Position numbers and translations under genes: made by a program. Below, in pieces: positions 42,129-52,484 of a stretch of 64,000 nt of DNA (positions within the stretch are counted from its first letter, which is position 1; each line of letters opens with the position of its first letter). The DNA is taken from assembly GCA_963809795.1 (NCBI GenBank), contig CAWELN010000003.1, forward strand, positions 30,058 to 94,057. The letters are read 5' to 3'. This DNA comes from DASUAS01 sp963809795 (lineage in GTDB: Bacteria; Actinomycetota; Acidimicrobiia; IMCC26256; DASPTH01). The notes beneath the pieces were generated by a model. The model did not search any database, was not told the origin of the DNA, and saw only the letters and a list, made by a program, of their open reading frames with translations.

Positions 42129-43028
42129 ATGGGAGCACTCGACGGAAGGGTCGCGATCGTCACCGGCGCCGGCCGGGGCATCGGCCGCGAGCACGCACTG
42201 CTCTTCGCCCGGGAGGGCGCGCGGGTGGTGGTGAACGACCTCGGCGGCGGCACCGACGGCAGCGGGGCCGACGCGGGGCCCGCGCAGCTGGTGGTCGACG
42301 AGATCCGGGCAGCCGGCGGGGAGGCGGTGGCCAACACCGACGACGTGGCCGACTGGTCGGGGGCCGAGCGCCTCGTGCAGACCGCGGTCGACGAGTTCGG
42401 GACGCTGCACGTGCTGGTGAACAACGCCGGCATCCTGCGCGACCGCATGCTCGCCAACATGTCGGAGGCGGAGTTCGACGACGTCGTGCGCGTGCACCTC
42501 AAGGGGCACTTCGCGCCGCTGCGGCACGCCGCCGCGTACTGGCGCGACCAGGCGAAGGCGGGCACGCCGGTGGCCGCGTCGGTGGTCAACACCTCGTCGA
42601 CGTCGGGGCTCTTCGGCAACGTCGGGCAGACCAACTACGGGGCGGCGAAGACCGGCATCGCCACCATGACGATCATCGCCCAGATGGAGCTCGACCGGTA
42701 CGGCGTGCGGTGCAACGCGATCGCACCGTCGGCCATGACCCGCCTGATCATGACCGTGCCCGGCGCCGACGAGCGCCCGCCGGTGCGCACCGACGAGTGG
42801 GACCGGCGCGATCCCGCGAACATCTCGCCGTTCGTCGCCTACCTCGCGACGGAGGACTGCCCGATCAAGGGTCGCGTGTTCTGGGTCGCGGGCGGCGACG
42901 TCGGGCTCTTCCAGCCGTTCGCCATCGTCGACACGATCCACGCCGACCACCGCTGGACCCTCGACGAGCTGCAGGCGGAGGGTGCGCGCTTCGCCGACTT
43001 CGAGTTCGCCCTCAACCGCCCCTGGTAG
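42129..43028 (+). CDS. SDR of the HSD17B4/3-hydroxyacyl-CoA dehydrogenase-like type
   Basis: 299 aa. TGAGRGIG, then NDLGGGTDGSGAD (an insertion typical of multifunctional-enzyme-2-like dehydrogenases), NNAGILRDRMLANMSE, serine in NTSSTSG and YGAAK. Likely a beta-oxidation hydroxyacyl-CoA dehydrogenase or relative. Convergent with the SDR at 43056, with a hairpin between them. Confidence 0.84.
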   Translation: MGALDGRVAIVTGAGRGIGREHALLFAREGARVVVNDLGGGTDGSGADAGPAQLVVDEIRAAGGEAVANTDDVADWSGAERLVQTAVDEFGTLHVLVNNAGILRDRMLANMSEAEFDDVVRVHLKGHFAPLRHAAAYWRDQAKAGTPVAASVVNTSSTSGLFGNVGQTNYGAAKTGIATMTIIAQMELDRYGVRCNAIAPSAMTRLIMTVPGADERPPVRTDEWDRRDPANISPFVAYLATEDCPIKGRVFWVAGGDVGLFQPFAIVDTIHADHRWTLDELQAEGARFADFEFALNRPW

Positions 43029-43030
43029 AC

Positions 43031-43050
43031 CGCGGCGCGGCATCGCCGCG
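43031..43050. terminator. Bidirectional hairpin between convergent SDR genes
   Basis: CGCGGCG (43031-43037) pairs with CGCCGCG (43044-43050) over a 6-nt loop, in the 27-bp gap between two convergent stops. Followed by TGTCTTC. Consistent with a shared terminator. Confidence 0.5.
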
Positions 43051-43055
43051 TGTCT

Positions 43056-43844
43056 TCAGGGCGTGTCGGGCCGGGCGCTGATCGGGGTGGCGCCCGCCAG
43101 CGCGCCGCCGTCGACGACCAGCGTGTGACCGGTGATCCAGGCCGCGCCGGGGCCGGCGAGGAAGCGGGCCGCGTGGGCGATGTCCTCCGGTTCGCCCAAG
43201 CGGCGCAGGGGGAGCGCGGCCGCGACCAGGTCGCCCGCCGGCTCCCACAGCGCCCGGGCGAAGTCGGTCTTCACCAGGCCCGGTGCGATGCAGTTGACCC
43301 GGACGCCGGGCCCGAGCTCGACGGCCAGGATCTTGGTGAGGTGCACGATGGCCGCCTTGGTCGTGTTGTAGACGCCGATGGCGGCGTCGCCCCGCAGCCC
43401 GCCAATTGACGAAAGGTTGATGATCGAGCCGCCGTGCTCGCGCATCCACGACCGCCAGGCGAGCTGCGACCACACGAATGCGCCCCGGACGTTCACCTGG
43501 AAGGTCTTGTCCCAGGCCGGGAGCTCGGCGTCGATGGTGGCGCCCATCACCGGGTTCGTCGCCGCGTTGTTCACCAGCACGTCGAGCGCGCCGAACCGTT
43601 CGAGGGTTGCGGCGACACAGGATGCGGCTTGGTCCGGGTCGCCCGCATTCGCGGCGAAGGTGGCGACGCGCGCGCCCGGAACGGCCTTCTCGATCGCGAC
43701 CGCGGCCTCGTCGAGCCCGGGCTGCTTGCGGGAGGTGAGCATCACCGCGGCGCCGCCGTCGGCGAGCGACGTCGCGATCGCCCGGCCGATGCCCTTCGAC
43801 GACCCGGTCACGATCGCGACCCGCCCCTCCAGCTCATGTGCCAC
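43056..43844 (-). CDS. Short-chain dehydrogenase/reductase
   Basis: 262 aa classical SDR: TGSSKGIG, VNNAATNPVMG, serine in NLSSIGG and catalytic YNTTK, ending VVDGGALAGATPISARPDTP. GTG 43844 is favoured because the Rossmann strand begins ELEGRVAIVTG. Likely a 3-oxoacyl reductase-like or alcohol dehydrogenase. Divergent from the acyltransferase with 31 bp between starts. Confidence 0.85.
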   Translation of the reverse strand: MAHELEGRVAIVTGSSKGIGRAIATSLADGGAAVMLTSRKQPGLDEAAVAIEKAVPGARVATFAANAGDPDQAASCVAATLERFGALDVLVNNAATNPVMGATIDAELPAWDKTFQVNVRGAFVWSQLAWRSWMREHGGSIINLSSIGGLRGDAAIGVYNTTKAAIVHLTKILAVELGPGVRVNCIAPGLVKTDFARALWEPAGDLVAAALPLRRLGEPEDIAHAARFLAGPGAAWITGHTLVVDGGALAGATPISARPDTP

Positions 43845-43875
43845 GACCGGCAGTCTCGCGCGCGACGATGGGAGA

Positions 43876-45769
43876 ATGTCCGGAGTGGCAGTACCGGACC
43901 GAGTCGCGACCCCGCCGTCCCAGCACGCGCCGCGTCTCGGGTACATCCCCGCGCTCGATGGCCTCCGCGCGGTCGCGGTCGTCGCCGTCCTGCTGTACCA
44001 CGCCGACCAGCGGTGGATCCCGGGTGGCTTCCTCGGCGTCGACGTGTTCTTCGTGATCTCGGGTTACCTGATCACGTGCCTGCTGCTGGCCGATTGGCAG
44101 CAGCACGGCGGGGTCGGGCTGAAGCGGTTCTGGTACCGGCGGGCTCGCCGCCTCCTCCCTGCGCTGTTCACCATGCTCTTCGTGGTGTCGATCTACGCCA
44201 TCCTGTTCCTCCCCGACGTGCTCGACCAGCTGCGGGGCGAGGTCATCGCCGCGCTGCTCTATGTCGAGAACTGGTTCCTCATCTTCCGCCACCTCTCGTA
44301 CTTCCAGGGCACGGGACGACTGCCGCTGCTCCAGCACGTGTGGTCCTTGGCAGTGGAGGAGCAGTTCTACCTGTTCTGGCCGTTGATCCTCGTGCTCGTC
44401 CTCACCGTGTGGGGCAAGAGCCGGCGCGCGCTGCTCGTCGGCGTGCTCGTCGGCATCGTGGTGTCGACCCTCGAGATGGCGATCCTCTACCACCCCTACA
44501 CCGACCCGTCGCGCGTGTACTACGGCACCGACACCCGGGTGGCCACGCTGCTGCTCGGCGCGGCGTTGGCGTTCGTGTGGGCGCCGTGGCGACTGGTCGG
44601 CCGGACCGGCCGCAACGCGGCGGTGCTGCTCGACCTGGCCGCGCTGGCGAGTGGCTTCGTCCTCTGCTGGATGTTCCTCAACGTCAGCTACCTCGATCCG
44701 AACCTCTACCGCGGCGGGTTCCTCCTCGTCGCGTTGGTGTCGGCCGTGCTCATCGGCGCGACGGTGCACCCCGCGTCGCGGTTGGTGCCACGACTCCTCG
44801 CCACCGACGTGTTCCTCTGGATCGGCGTGCGCTCGTACGGCATCTATCTGTGGCACTGGCCGATCTACATGGTCACGCGCCCGCACTCCGACGTCCCCCT
44901 GACCGGCATCCCGCTCCTCGTGCTCCGGTTGGCGCTGACGCTCGTGGCAGCCGCGCTGTCGTACCGCTTCGTGGAGGAGCCGGTCCGCCACGGCGCGCTC
45001 GAGCGGTGGTGGGGGCGGTTCCGCACCTCGTCCGGGGAGACCCGACGCAAGCTCGCGGCCCGCTTCGGGCTCGCCGCCAGCGGTATCACCCTGGGCCTGG
45101 TGGTGATCGTCGTCGGCCTCGGCGACGGGGAGCGCGGCCGCTCCGGCCGGGCTGGGCGACAAGACCTCGGTGGTCATCCGGCCCGGGCAGACCACCACGA
45201 CCACCGCGGCCCCCGGTGCGACGACGCCGACGACCGTCCCCGCCACCACCGCGCCGCCGGTCACCACCCTGCCGCCGACGACGGTGACCGCCATCGGCGA
45301 CTCGGTGATGCTCGGCGCCGCCAACCAGCTGGCGGCCACCGTCAACGCCATGTTCGGCAACCAGCCGGTCACCGGCGTCAATGCCGCCGAGAGCCGGCAG
45401 TTCTCGGCCGGCGTCGACCTGATCCAGCAGCTGAAGGACGCCGGCCAGCTGGGCCAGGACGTCGTCGTCCAGCTCGGCACCAACGGCACCGTCGACCCGG
45501 GTGACTTCGACCGCATGATGACGCTCCTCAGCGACCGCAAGAAGGTCGTGATCGTCAACGCCAAGGTGCCGCGGCTGTGGGAGCAGCAGGTGAACGACAC
45601 CCTGGCGGCCGGGGTCAAGAAGTACAAGAACGCGGTGCTGCTCGACTGGCACGGGTACGGCAGCCAGCACCCCGAATTCTTCTACGACGACGGCATCCAC
45701 CTGCGGCCCGAGGGGGCCGCCGCCTACGCCCAGTACGTCGCCCAGGCGCTCGGCCAGGGTTCGCCGTAG
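43876..45769 (+). CDS. OafA/YrhL-type membrane acyltransferase with C-terminal SGNH domain, frameshifted
   Basis: The N-terminal part is an acyltransferase-3 domain: YIPALDGLRAVAVVAVLLYHA, HVWSLAVEEQFYLFWPL and about ten membrane helices, ending with SYRFVEEPVR. A Thr/Pro-rich linker leads to an extracytoplasmic SGNH hydrolase-like domain (TAIGDSVMLG, LGTNG, DDGIHLRPEGAAAYA). The frame breaks near 45,136 in an AGCGCGGCC run: one extra G; removing it joins the halves as GLGDKTSVVIRPG. The repaired protein is about 630 aa. Such proteins O-acetylate cell-wall or surface polysaccharide; the next gene is a penicillin-binding protein. Confidence 0.85.
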
Positions 45770-45842
45770 GAGATGCAGCGGAGCCGTGCCCGGAGGGGCG
45801 GGACGGCGGAGCGGAACGAAGTCGAGGAGATGCAGCCCACCA

Positions 45843-45881
45843 GCGGCCCGGTGGGCCGCCTGACCCCCTCGACCGGGGGTC
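45843..45881. promoter_or_regulatory. Two tandem perfect hairpins before the penicillin-binding protein gene
   Basis: GCGGCCC-ggt-GGGCCGC (45843-45859) is followed 2 nt later by GACCCCC-tcgacc-GGGGGTC (45862-45881). They end 24 nt before the ATG at 45906. The first could terminate the acyltransferase transcript; the second lies where it could affect ribosome access. An 11-nt GGAGATGCAGC sequence occurs twice nearby (about 45769 and 45826). Confidence 0.5.
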
Positions 45882-45905
45882 GCTGTGCCAAGCTGGAAGA
45901 CCCTC

Positions 45906-48023
45906 ATGCGCAGTTTCCGCCGAACGCTCATCACCTTCCTGCTCACGATCGTCATCGGTGGCATTGCGGTGGGCGCCTGCCTCGCGGCGCTGATCCCGGG
46001 CACGGTCGAGATCGCCACTGCGCACCACTACACCGCCAAGCAGGTCGGTGAGCTGAGCGCGCTCGCCCAGCCCTCGGTCGCGTACTACGCCGACGGCACC
46101 ACCGAGCTGGCCGACTTCGCCGCCCAGGCGCGCGATCCCATCACCAACATCAACGAGGTGCCGAAGTCGGTGATCAACGCCGTCATCGCGACCGAGGACC
46201 GTTCGTTCTGGTCCAACGACGGCATCGACCTCGGCGCGGTGTTCCGGGCGTTCCTCGCCAACGTCACGTCGGGGCGGATCGAGCAGGGTGGCTCGACCAT
46301 CACCCAGCAGCTGGTGAAGAACCGGCTGCTCACGTCGAAGCGCGACGTGAACCGCAAGATCAAGGAGATCGAGGACGCCCTCCGCCTGAACAAGAAGTTC
46401 TCGAAGGACAAGATCCTCGTCGAGTACCTGAACACCGTGTACCTGGGTTCCAACTCGTACGGCTTCAAGGCCGCCGCCGCCCGCTTCTTCCTGGTCTGCG
46501 ACAACGGGTGCCCGTTCGGGCCGCGGGGGAAGAACTTGAACGAGCTCACGGTGGGCGAGACCGCGCTCCTCGCCGGGCTCATCTCGAACCCCGAGGGCAA
46601 CAGCCCCTTCACCCATCCCGACCGCGCCATCCGCCGCCGCGCCGACGTGCTGCGGGGCGAGGTGCAACAGGGCTACATCACCCAGGCCCAGGCCGACGCG
46701 GCCAACCGGGAACCGCTGCCGACGGTGCCCCCGCCGGCGGAGACCCGTCCGACCAACTTCCTCACCGCCGAGGTGCAGAACAGCCTGCTCAACGACCCCC
46801 GCATGGGGAACACGGAGAAGGAGCGGCTGGACAAGCTCTACAAGGGTGGGCTGAAGATCTACACCACGTTCGACCCCAACCTGCAGCGGATGGCGATCGA
46901 CGCGACCACCAACGCGAAGCCGCAGAAGGGTGACGACTGGGCGTCGTCGCTGGTGTCGATCGATCCCAGCACCGGCGCGGTGAAAGCCATGGTCTCGGGC
47001 CAGAGCTTCGCCGACAGCCAGACCAACATCGCCACCTCGCAGGACGGTCGCCAGACCGGCTCCACGTTCAAGGTGATCACCCTCGCCACCGCATTGTCCA
47101 ACGGCTACTCACCCAACGACAGCGTCGACGGCTCGAGCCCCTGCTCGGTGCCCGGCTTCGAAGGACAGGCGGTGAACGACGAGCCCGGCGGTGGCTACAA
47201 CGACATCTGGGCGTCCACCGCTGGTTCGATCAACTGCGCGTTCGTCCGCATCGCGACGAGCGTCGGCGAGGACAAGGTCATCGCCATGGCCCACAAGATG
47301 GGCATCACCAAGCAGAACCTCCAGCCCTACCTCGGTCTCACCCTGGGGATCTTCGAGCAGAACACCGAGACCATGGCCACGGTCATGGCCACCATCGCCG
47401 ACCTCGGCGTCCACCACACCCCCTACGTCGTCCAGAAGGTCGTCGGGGCCGACGGCACCGTGCTCTTCGACCAGAGCAACAACCCCGGCGACCAGGTGCT
47501 CGACCCTCAGGTCGCCGCGTGCGAGCAGAACGTGCTGCGGGGCGTGGTGACCGGCGGCACGGGGACCAAGGCCAACGTCGACGGCCAGAACATCTTCGGC
47601 AAGACCGGTACGACCGACGATCTCGCCGACGCCTGGTTCATCGGCGCGACGCCGCAACTCGCCACCGCGGTCTGGTACGGGAACTGGCGGAGCCGGGTGC
47701 CCGGCGCCGGGTTCGGTGGCGACTCGTCGGCCCCGGTGTTCGCCGCGTTCATGAGCCAGGCCCTGGCCGATCAGCCCGAGCTGCCGCTGCCCGACCCCGG
47801 TCCCGTGTGCGCGCGGCCAGGGGCGACGGTGAACCCCCTCGGCGGCCACGGCGGCGCGCTGCCGCCCAGCAACACGGGGCCCGCGCAGCCGCAGCTCCCG
47901 ACGGTGCAGCAGCAACCCACCACCCCGGCGCCGACGACGCCCGCGCCGACTGCGCCGCCGGCGACCGCGCCGCCTGCCACCGCGCCGCCGACCGCCGCCC
48001 CCGCCGGGACCACCGGCCAGTGA
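45906..48023 (+). CDS. Class A penicillin-binding protein (transglycosylase/transpeptidase)
   Basis: 705 aa from ATG 45906 (GGAAG 6 nt upstream; GTG 45885 would add 7 residues). An N-terminal membrane anchor (LITFLLTIVIGGIAVGACLA), then a GT51 domain with ATEDRSFWSNDGID and GGSTITQQLVKN, then a transpeptidase domain with active-site STFK (QTGSTFKVITLA), SIN (GSINCAF) and KTGTT. The tail is low-complexity Pro/Thr/Ala. Polymerises and cross-links peptidoglycan outside the membrane. The stop overlaps the next GTG by 4 nt. Confidence 0.95.
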   Translation: MRSFRRTLITFLLTIVIGGIAVGACLAALIPGTVEIATAHHYTAKQVGELSALAQPSVAYYADGTTELADFAAQARDPITNINEVPKSVINAVIATEDRSFWSNDGIDLGAVFRAFLANVTSGRIEQGGSTITQQLVKNRLLTSKRDVNRKIKEIEDALRLNKKFSKDKILVEYLNTVYLGSNSYGFKAAAARFFLVCDNGCPFGPRGKNLNELTVGETALLAGLISNPEGNSPFTHPDRAIRRRADVLRGEVQQGYITQAQADAANREPLPTVPPPAETRPTNFLTAEVQNSLLNDPRMGNTEKERLDKLYKGGLKIYTTFDPNLQRMAIDATTNAKPQKGDDWASSLVSIDPSTGAVKAMVSGQSFADSQTNIATSQDGRQTGSTFKVITLATALSNGYSPNDSVDGSSPCSVPGFEGQAVNDEPGGGYNDIWASTAGSINCAFVRIATSVGEDKVIAMAHKMGITKQNLQPYLGLTLGIFEQNTETMATVMATIADLGVHHTPYVVQKVVGADGTVLFDQSNNPGDQVLDPQVAACEQNVLRGVVTGGTGTKANVDGQNIFGKTGTTDDLADAWFIGATPQLATAVWYGNWRSRVPGAGFGGDSSAPVFAAFMSQALADQPELPLPDPGPVCARPGATVNPLGGHGGALPPSNTGPAQPQLPTVQQQPTTPAPTTPAPTAPPATAPPATAPPTAAPAGTTGQ

Positions 48024-48736
48024 GCGAGGAGCTCGAACAGCTCCTCGCGCTCCAGGAGCGCGACGGCGCGCTCGACCGGCTCCTGCACCGTCACCAGACG
48101 CTTCCCGAACGCGAGGCCCTGGCGCGCGTGGAGGGCGACACCGCCGCGCTCGACGGCCGGATCGCAACCATGCGGACCGAGCGCGACGTCATCGCCCGCG
48201 ACGAGCAGCACCTCGACGACGAGGCGCGCGCGCTGGCGGAGAAGGCGACCGAGGTCGAGGCCAAGATGTACTCGGGTGAGATCAGCTCGCCGCGCGAGCT
48301 CCAGGCGATGCAGTCCGACGTCGAGCAGCTCCGGCGCCACCAGCGAGGGGTCGAGAACCGCGAGCTCGAGCTCATGGAAGCCCGCGAGCCCCTCGACGCG
48401 ACGTTGCAGGACCTCGACGGGCAGCGCGCCGTCCTCGGGAGCGAGCTCGAGCGCATCCGGCAGGCGCTCGCCGATGCCGAGGGCGTGATCATCGCCGAGA
48501 TGCGCGAGCAACGAGCGGCCCGCGACGCGATCGCCGCCGGCATCGACGCGCGACTGGTCGACGACTACGAGCGGTCGCGCGCCAACCCGCAGCGCGTCGG
48601 CGTGGCCCGGCTCGTGGGCACCACCTGCCAGAGCTGCCACCTGTCCGTCCCTGCCATCGAGGCGGAGCAGATCAAGAAGTCGGCGGGCGCACCACTGGCG
48701 CACTGCGACAACTGCGGCGCGATCCTGGTCCCCTGA
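48020..48736 (+). CDS. Coiled-coil C4 zinc-ribbon protein (CT398/zf-RING_7-like)
   Basis: 238 aa. A long antiparallel coiled coil (residues about 5-175, rich in Glu/Arg/Leu), then a C-terminal zinc ribbon CQSCHLSV ... CDNCGAILVP. Conserved in bacteria and often beside RNase H or Nif3-like genes; function poorly defined, perhaps nucleic-acid binding or trafficking. GTG 48020 overlaps the penicillin-binding protein stop; its own stop overlaps the RNase H ATG by 1 nt. Confidence 0.87.
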   Translation: MSEELEQLLALQERDGALDRLLHRHQTLPEREALARVEGDTAALDGRIATMRTERDVIARDEQHLDDEARALAEKATEVEAKMYSGEISSPRELQAMQSDVEQLRRHQRGVENRELELMEAREPLDATLQDLDGQRAVLGSELERIRQALADAEGVIIAEMREQRAARDAIAAGIDARLVDDYERSRANPQRVGVARLVGTTCQSCHLSVPAIEAEQIKKSAGAPLAHCDNCGAILVP

Positions 48737-49149
48737 TGGCGGACGCAGTGCTCATCTACTTCGACGGTGGCGCGCGCGGCAACCCGGGACCGGCCGCGAT
48801 CGGGGCGGTCGTGTACGACGCGTCGGCCAGCCCTCCGCAGCGCCTGGCCACGGTCAGCGAGCGGATCGGGGAGACCACCAACAACGTCGCCGAGTACCGG
48901 GCGCTCATCGCCGGTCTGCGGGCGGCGGAGGGCATCCCGGCCCGCGCGGCCCGGGTCCGCGGCGACTCCAAGCTGGTGATCGAGCAGGTGGCGGGGCGGT
49001 GGAAGGTGAAGCAGGCGCACCTCAAGCCGCTCCACGCGGAGGCGTGCGCGCTGCTCGAGCGCTACGACGAGGTCGATCTCGCCCACGTGCCGCGCGCCCG
49101 GAACGCCGAAGCCGATGCGTTGGTGAACGCCGCGCTCGACCTGCCCTGA
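48736..49149 (+). CDS. Ribonuclease H-like protein (RNase HI/RVT_3 type)
   Basis: 137 aa. Catalytic acidic residues are in YFDGGARGNPGPAAIG, NNVAEYRALIAGL, RGDSKLVIEQV and the C-terminal PRARNAEADALVN. This is the short actinobacterial type that degrades the RNA strand of RNA-DNA hybrids. The pairing with the zinc-ribbon protein upstream is a widely conserved gene order. Confidence 0.92.
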   Translation: MADAVLIYFDGGARGNPGPAAIGAVVYDASASPPQRLATVSERIGETTNNVAEYRALIAGLRAAEGIPARAARVRGDSKLVIEQVAGRWKVKQAHLKPLHAEACALLERYDEVDLAHVPRARNAEADALVNAALDLP

Positions 49150-49153
49150 GCCC

Positions 49154-49630
49154 GTGTTCTTCTGGTACATCGGCCTGTCGATCTTCGGCGTGGCGACGAT
49201 CTTCCGCAGCGTCGGCATCGACTACCGCCTGATCGCGGCGGGCTCGCTGCTGCCACTGGTCCTCGACCTACCGTTCGGGTACCGGGCCTACGGCTACACG
49301 TTGCTCTTCGCGGTGGTGCTGCTCGCGGTCGTGATGCTCGCGACCATCGGCCGCCCCCGGCTCGTGCGCCGCCGCTGGCTGTGCCTGCCGATCGGTGTCT
49401 TCTGCGCCTTGATCCTCTCCGGCGCGTTCACCAACGACCACCTCTTCTGGTGGCCGTTCCTCGGCACGTCGTTCCCGCACGACTCGCTGCTCCCGGCGTG
49501 GTGGGTCGTCGCCATCGAGGAGGTCATCGGCCTCTTCGTCTGCTGGGTGCTCGTGGGCCAGTACGACCTCTACCTGCCCGGGCCCCGCGCCGAGTTCCTG
49601 CGCACCGGGCGGCTCCAGGCCACGAGCTGA
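49154..49630 (+). CDS. Small integral membrane protein
   Basis: 158 aa with four predicted membrane segments (around SIFGVATIF, LLFAVVLLAVVMLATI, GVFCALILSGAF and VIGLFVCWVLVG) and a DLPFGYRAYGYT loop. GTG 49154 is 4 nt after the RNase H stop, so it is probably co-transcribed. No catalytic motif is recognised; function unknown. Ends 7 bp from the convergent biotin synthase. Confidence 0.72.
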   Translation: MFFWYIGLSIFGVATIFRSVGIDYRLIAAGSLLPLVLDLPFGYRAYGYTLLFAVVLLAVVMLATIGRPRLVRRRWLCLPIGVFCALILSGAFTNDHLFWWPFLGTSFPHDSLLPAWWVVAIEEVIGLFVCWVLVGQYDLYLPGPRAEFLRTGRLQATS

Positions 49631-49637
49631 GCGTGCG

Positions 49638-50709
49638 CTACTCGGCGCGGACGGGGATCCCGACGCGCGGTGGTTGTGCCGGGCGCGCGTGCGCGCCGGC
49701 CGCGTCGACCACGAACCGGCCCTCTCCGGGACCGTCGGCGACGGGCATGCCGAGGGCCTCGAGCAGCGCGTGGTCCTCCTCGGGGGGACGGCCGGTCGAG
49801 GTGAGGTAGTTCCCGACGATCAGCGCGTTGGCGCCGGCGAGCAGGCCCATCGCCTGCAGCTCGCCGAGCACGTACTCGCGTCCCCCCGCCAGCCGGAGCC
49901 AGGCACCCGGGAGGACGAGGCGGAACAGCGCGATGGCCTGGAGCGCCTCGCGTGGCGTGATCAGGCGCTGGTCGCCCAACGGGGTGCCGGTGGGCAGCAG
50001 GAAGTTGATCGGCACCTCGCACGGGTCGAGCTCGGCGAGCTCGAACGCGAAGTCGACCCGCTGCTCGAGCGTCTCGCCCATGCCGAGGATCCCGCCGCAG
50101 CAGAGCTCCATCCCCGCGTCGATGGCGAGGCGGGCGGTGGCGACGCGGTCGTCGTAGGTGTGGGTGCTCACGATCGACGGGAACAGCGCACGCGGCGCCT
50201 CGAGGTTGTGGTTGTAGCGCTTCACCCCCGCGGCCGCGAGCCGCTGCGCCTGCTCCTCGGTGAGGAGCCCGAGCGAGCACGCGACCTCGAGGCCGGTCTC
50301 GCGTGTGCACCGCGTCGACCGCGTCGATGATCCGGGTCAGCATCCGCTCCGACGGCCCCCGCACCGCCACCACGATGCAGAACTGGGTGGCGCCCGCGTC
50401 CCGGGTCGCGCGCGCCGCGGCGAGCACCTCGTCGAGCTGCAGGAGCGGGTACACGTCGACGTCGGTCGAGTAGCGGGCCGACTGCGAGCAGAACGCGCAG
50501 TCCTCCGGGCACGCGCCCGACTTGGCGTTGATGAGGCTCTCGAGCTCGACCTCGGGTCCGCAGTACGCGAGCCGCACCCGGTGCGCGAGCGCCACGAGGT
50601 CGGGCAGCTCGTCGAGCGGGAGCGCGGCGACCGCGAGCACCTCGTCGCGCGTCAGCGGTCGACGTTCGTCGAGCAGCGCACGTTCGGCCACCTGCAGGGC
50701 TGCGGTCAT
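49638..50709 (-). CDS. bioB: Biotin synthase, frameshifted
   Basis: Radical-SAM enzyme that inserts sulfur into dethiobiotin. The N-terminal frame has the [4Fe-4S] cysteines in SGACPEDCAFCSQS; the second frame carries VKRYNHNLEAP, STHTYDDRVAT and GGILGMGET. The coding frame shifts at about 50,304: the expected DAVHRETGLEVA is interrupted by one extra base. Repaired length about 356 aa. ATG 50709 starts the gene. Other bio genes are not adjacent. Confidence 0.9.
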
Positions 50710-50884
50710 GGAGCGCAAGACTAGACAGCCCCTCGCGGCACCCACGAACACGAGGAGCGCCCACCCGACGCCGGTCAGCCCATCCCCCCAAACACGGGCC
50801 GACGGCGGTCGGGTGGGCGACCTCCGCGCCCAGCATGCCCCGTCGCCGCCGGAAAACGCGCGCGCCCCCGTAGGCTGGCTCGCC

Positions 50885-52484
50885 GTGGTGGCGAGCGATC
50901 GACCGACGCGGGCTGCGGCGCGCATGAGCCTGGCCACCCTGGGGTCCCGCGGGGTGGGCTTCGTCAAGGTCTGGGTCATCGCCGCGGTGCTCGGCGCCAC
51001 CTACCTCGGCAACACCTACCAGGCCTCGAGCTCGGTCTCCAACGTCCTCTTCGAGCTCATCGCCGCCGGGGCGCTGTCGGCGGTGCTGGTGCCCACCTTC
51101 GTCGACCTGTTCCGGGCCGAGGACGACGCCGAGGCCGAGCGGCTGGCCTCCGGGGTCCTCGGGCTGGCCCTGGCACTCATGGCCGTCGTGTCGATCGTCG
51201 GCATCGTGCTGGCGACGCCCATCGCCCGGCTCCTCTCCAGCGGCGCGCCGAGCGCCCACGTGGAGGAGCAGCAGACCGCGCTGTCCGCCTTCTTCCTGCG
51301 CTTCTTCATCCCCCAGGTGCTGTTGTACGCGGTCGGGACGGTCGCCACCGCCGTGCTGTTCGCCAAACGGCGGTTCGTGATCGTGGCGGTCGCGCCGATC
51401 GCCAACGCGGTGATCCTCGTGGCGACGATGGTTGCGTTCCGGATCATGCACGGGCCCACGCCCGAATCTCGACCTCACCACGCCCGAGAAGCTCGTCCTC
51501 GCCATCGGGGGGACGCTCGGCGTCGTCGGCTTCGTCGGCGTCCCGACGGTCGCGCTCCTGCGGTCGGGGTTCCGTCTGCGCGCCACCCTCGGCGCGGTCG
51601 ACCGCGAGCTCCGTCGCCTGCTCTGGCTCTCGGCATGGGTCGCGCTGCAACCCGACGTCGCGGTCCTGCTCGGCGCGGCGTTGGTCATGGGCAACCAGGT
51701 CGCCGGGGGAGTGGTGGCCTACCAGTTCTGCTTCGTCGCGTTCCTGGCGCCGTACGCGATCCTGGCGCAGCCGATCCACACCACGATCCTGCCCGAGCTC
51801 ACCGTCGACGCCGGCGCCGGCGACATGCGGTCGTTCGCCGATCGGCTCCGGTGGGGGCTCGACAGCATGTCGCGACTGCTGCTGCCCGTGAGTGCCGCCT
51901 ACGTCGCGCTGGCGCTGCCGGCGATGCGCGTGCTCGCGGTGGGCAACAGCCGCCACGATGCCGACCTCTTCGCCGCTGCGCTCGCATCGCTCGGGGTCGG
52001 GCTCTTCACCTACGGCACGTTCCTGTTCTTCGCGCGCGCGTCCTACGCGCTCGGCGACAGCCGCACCCCGGCGATCATCGCCGGCGCCAGCGCGCTCGTG
52101 GGCGCAGGGGTGATGGTCGTCGGCGGGCTCACCTTCGAGAGCGACACCGCCAAGGTCGCGGCCCTCGGCCTCGGGCACAGTGCCGCGTACCTCGTCGGCA
52201 CGCTGGTGCTCGGGTTCGTGCTGCGGCGACGCATCGGCCGGGGCTTCTTCCCCCATGCGTTCCTCCCCGCGCTGGCGGCGTCGGCCGCGCTCGGCGGACT
52301 GGCGTGGCTGGTGGAGCACCTCGTCGGGCCGAGTGGGCGACTCGCCGACGTCCTCGTGCTGATCGCCGTCGGCCTCATCGGGCTGGGCCTGTACCTCCTG
52401 TTGCTCCGCATGTTGCCCCGGCGCGGCGCGCGCCTCGAGGCCGCCTTCGAGCCCAGCGACCCCGATCTCGCCGTCGAACCGTGA
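50885..52484 (+). CDS. murJ: MurJ-type lipid II flippase, frameshifted
   Basis: Multi-pass membrane protein of the MVF/MOP family that flips the peptidoglycan precursor. The N-terminus SLATLGSRGVGFVKVWVIAA and LGNTYQASSSVSNVLFELIAAG is typical. The frame changes near 51,462 (one extra C in ACGCCCGAAT), after which LTTPEKLVLAIGGTLGVVGF continues to the stop. Repaired length about 532 aa, normal for MurJ. Starts at GTG 50885 or 50888. The stop overlaps the next GTG by 4 nt. Confidence 0.9.
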
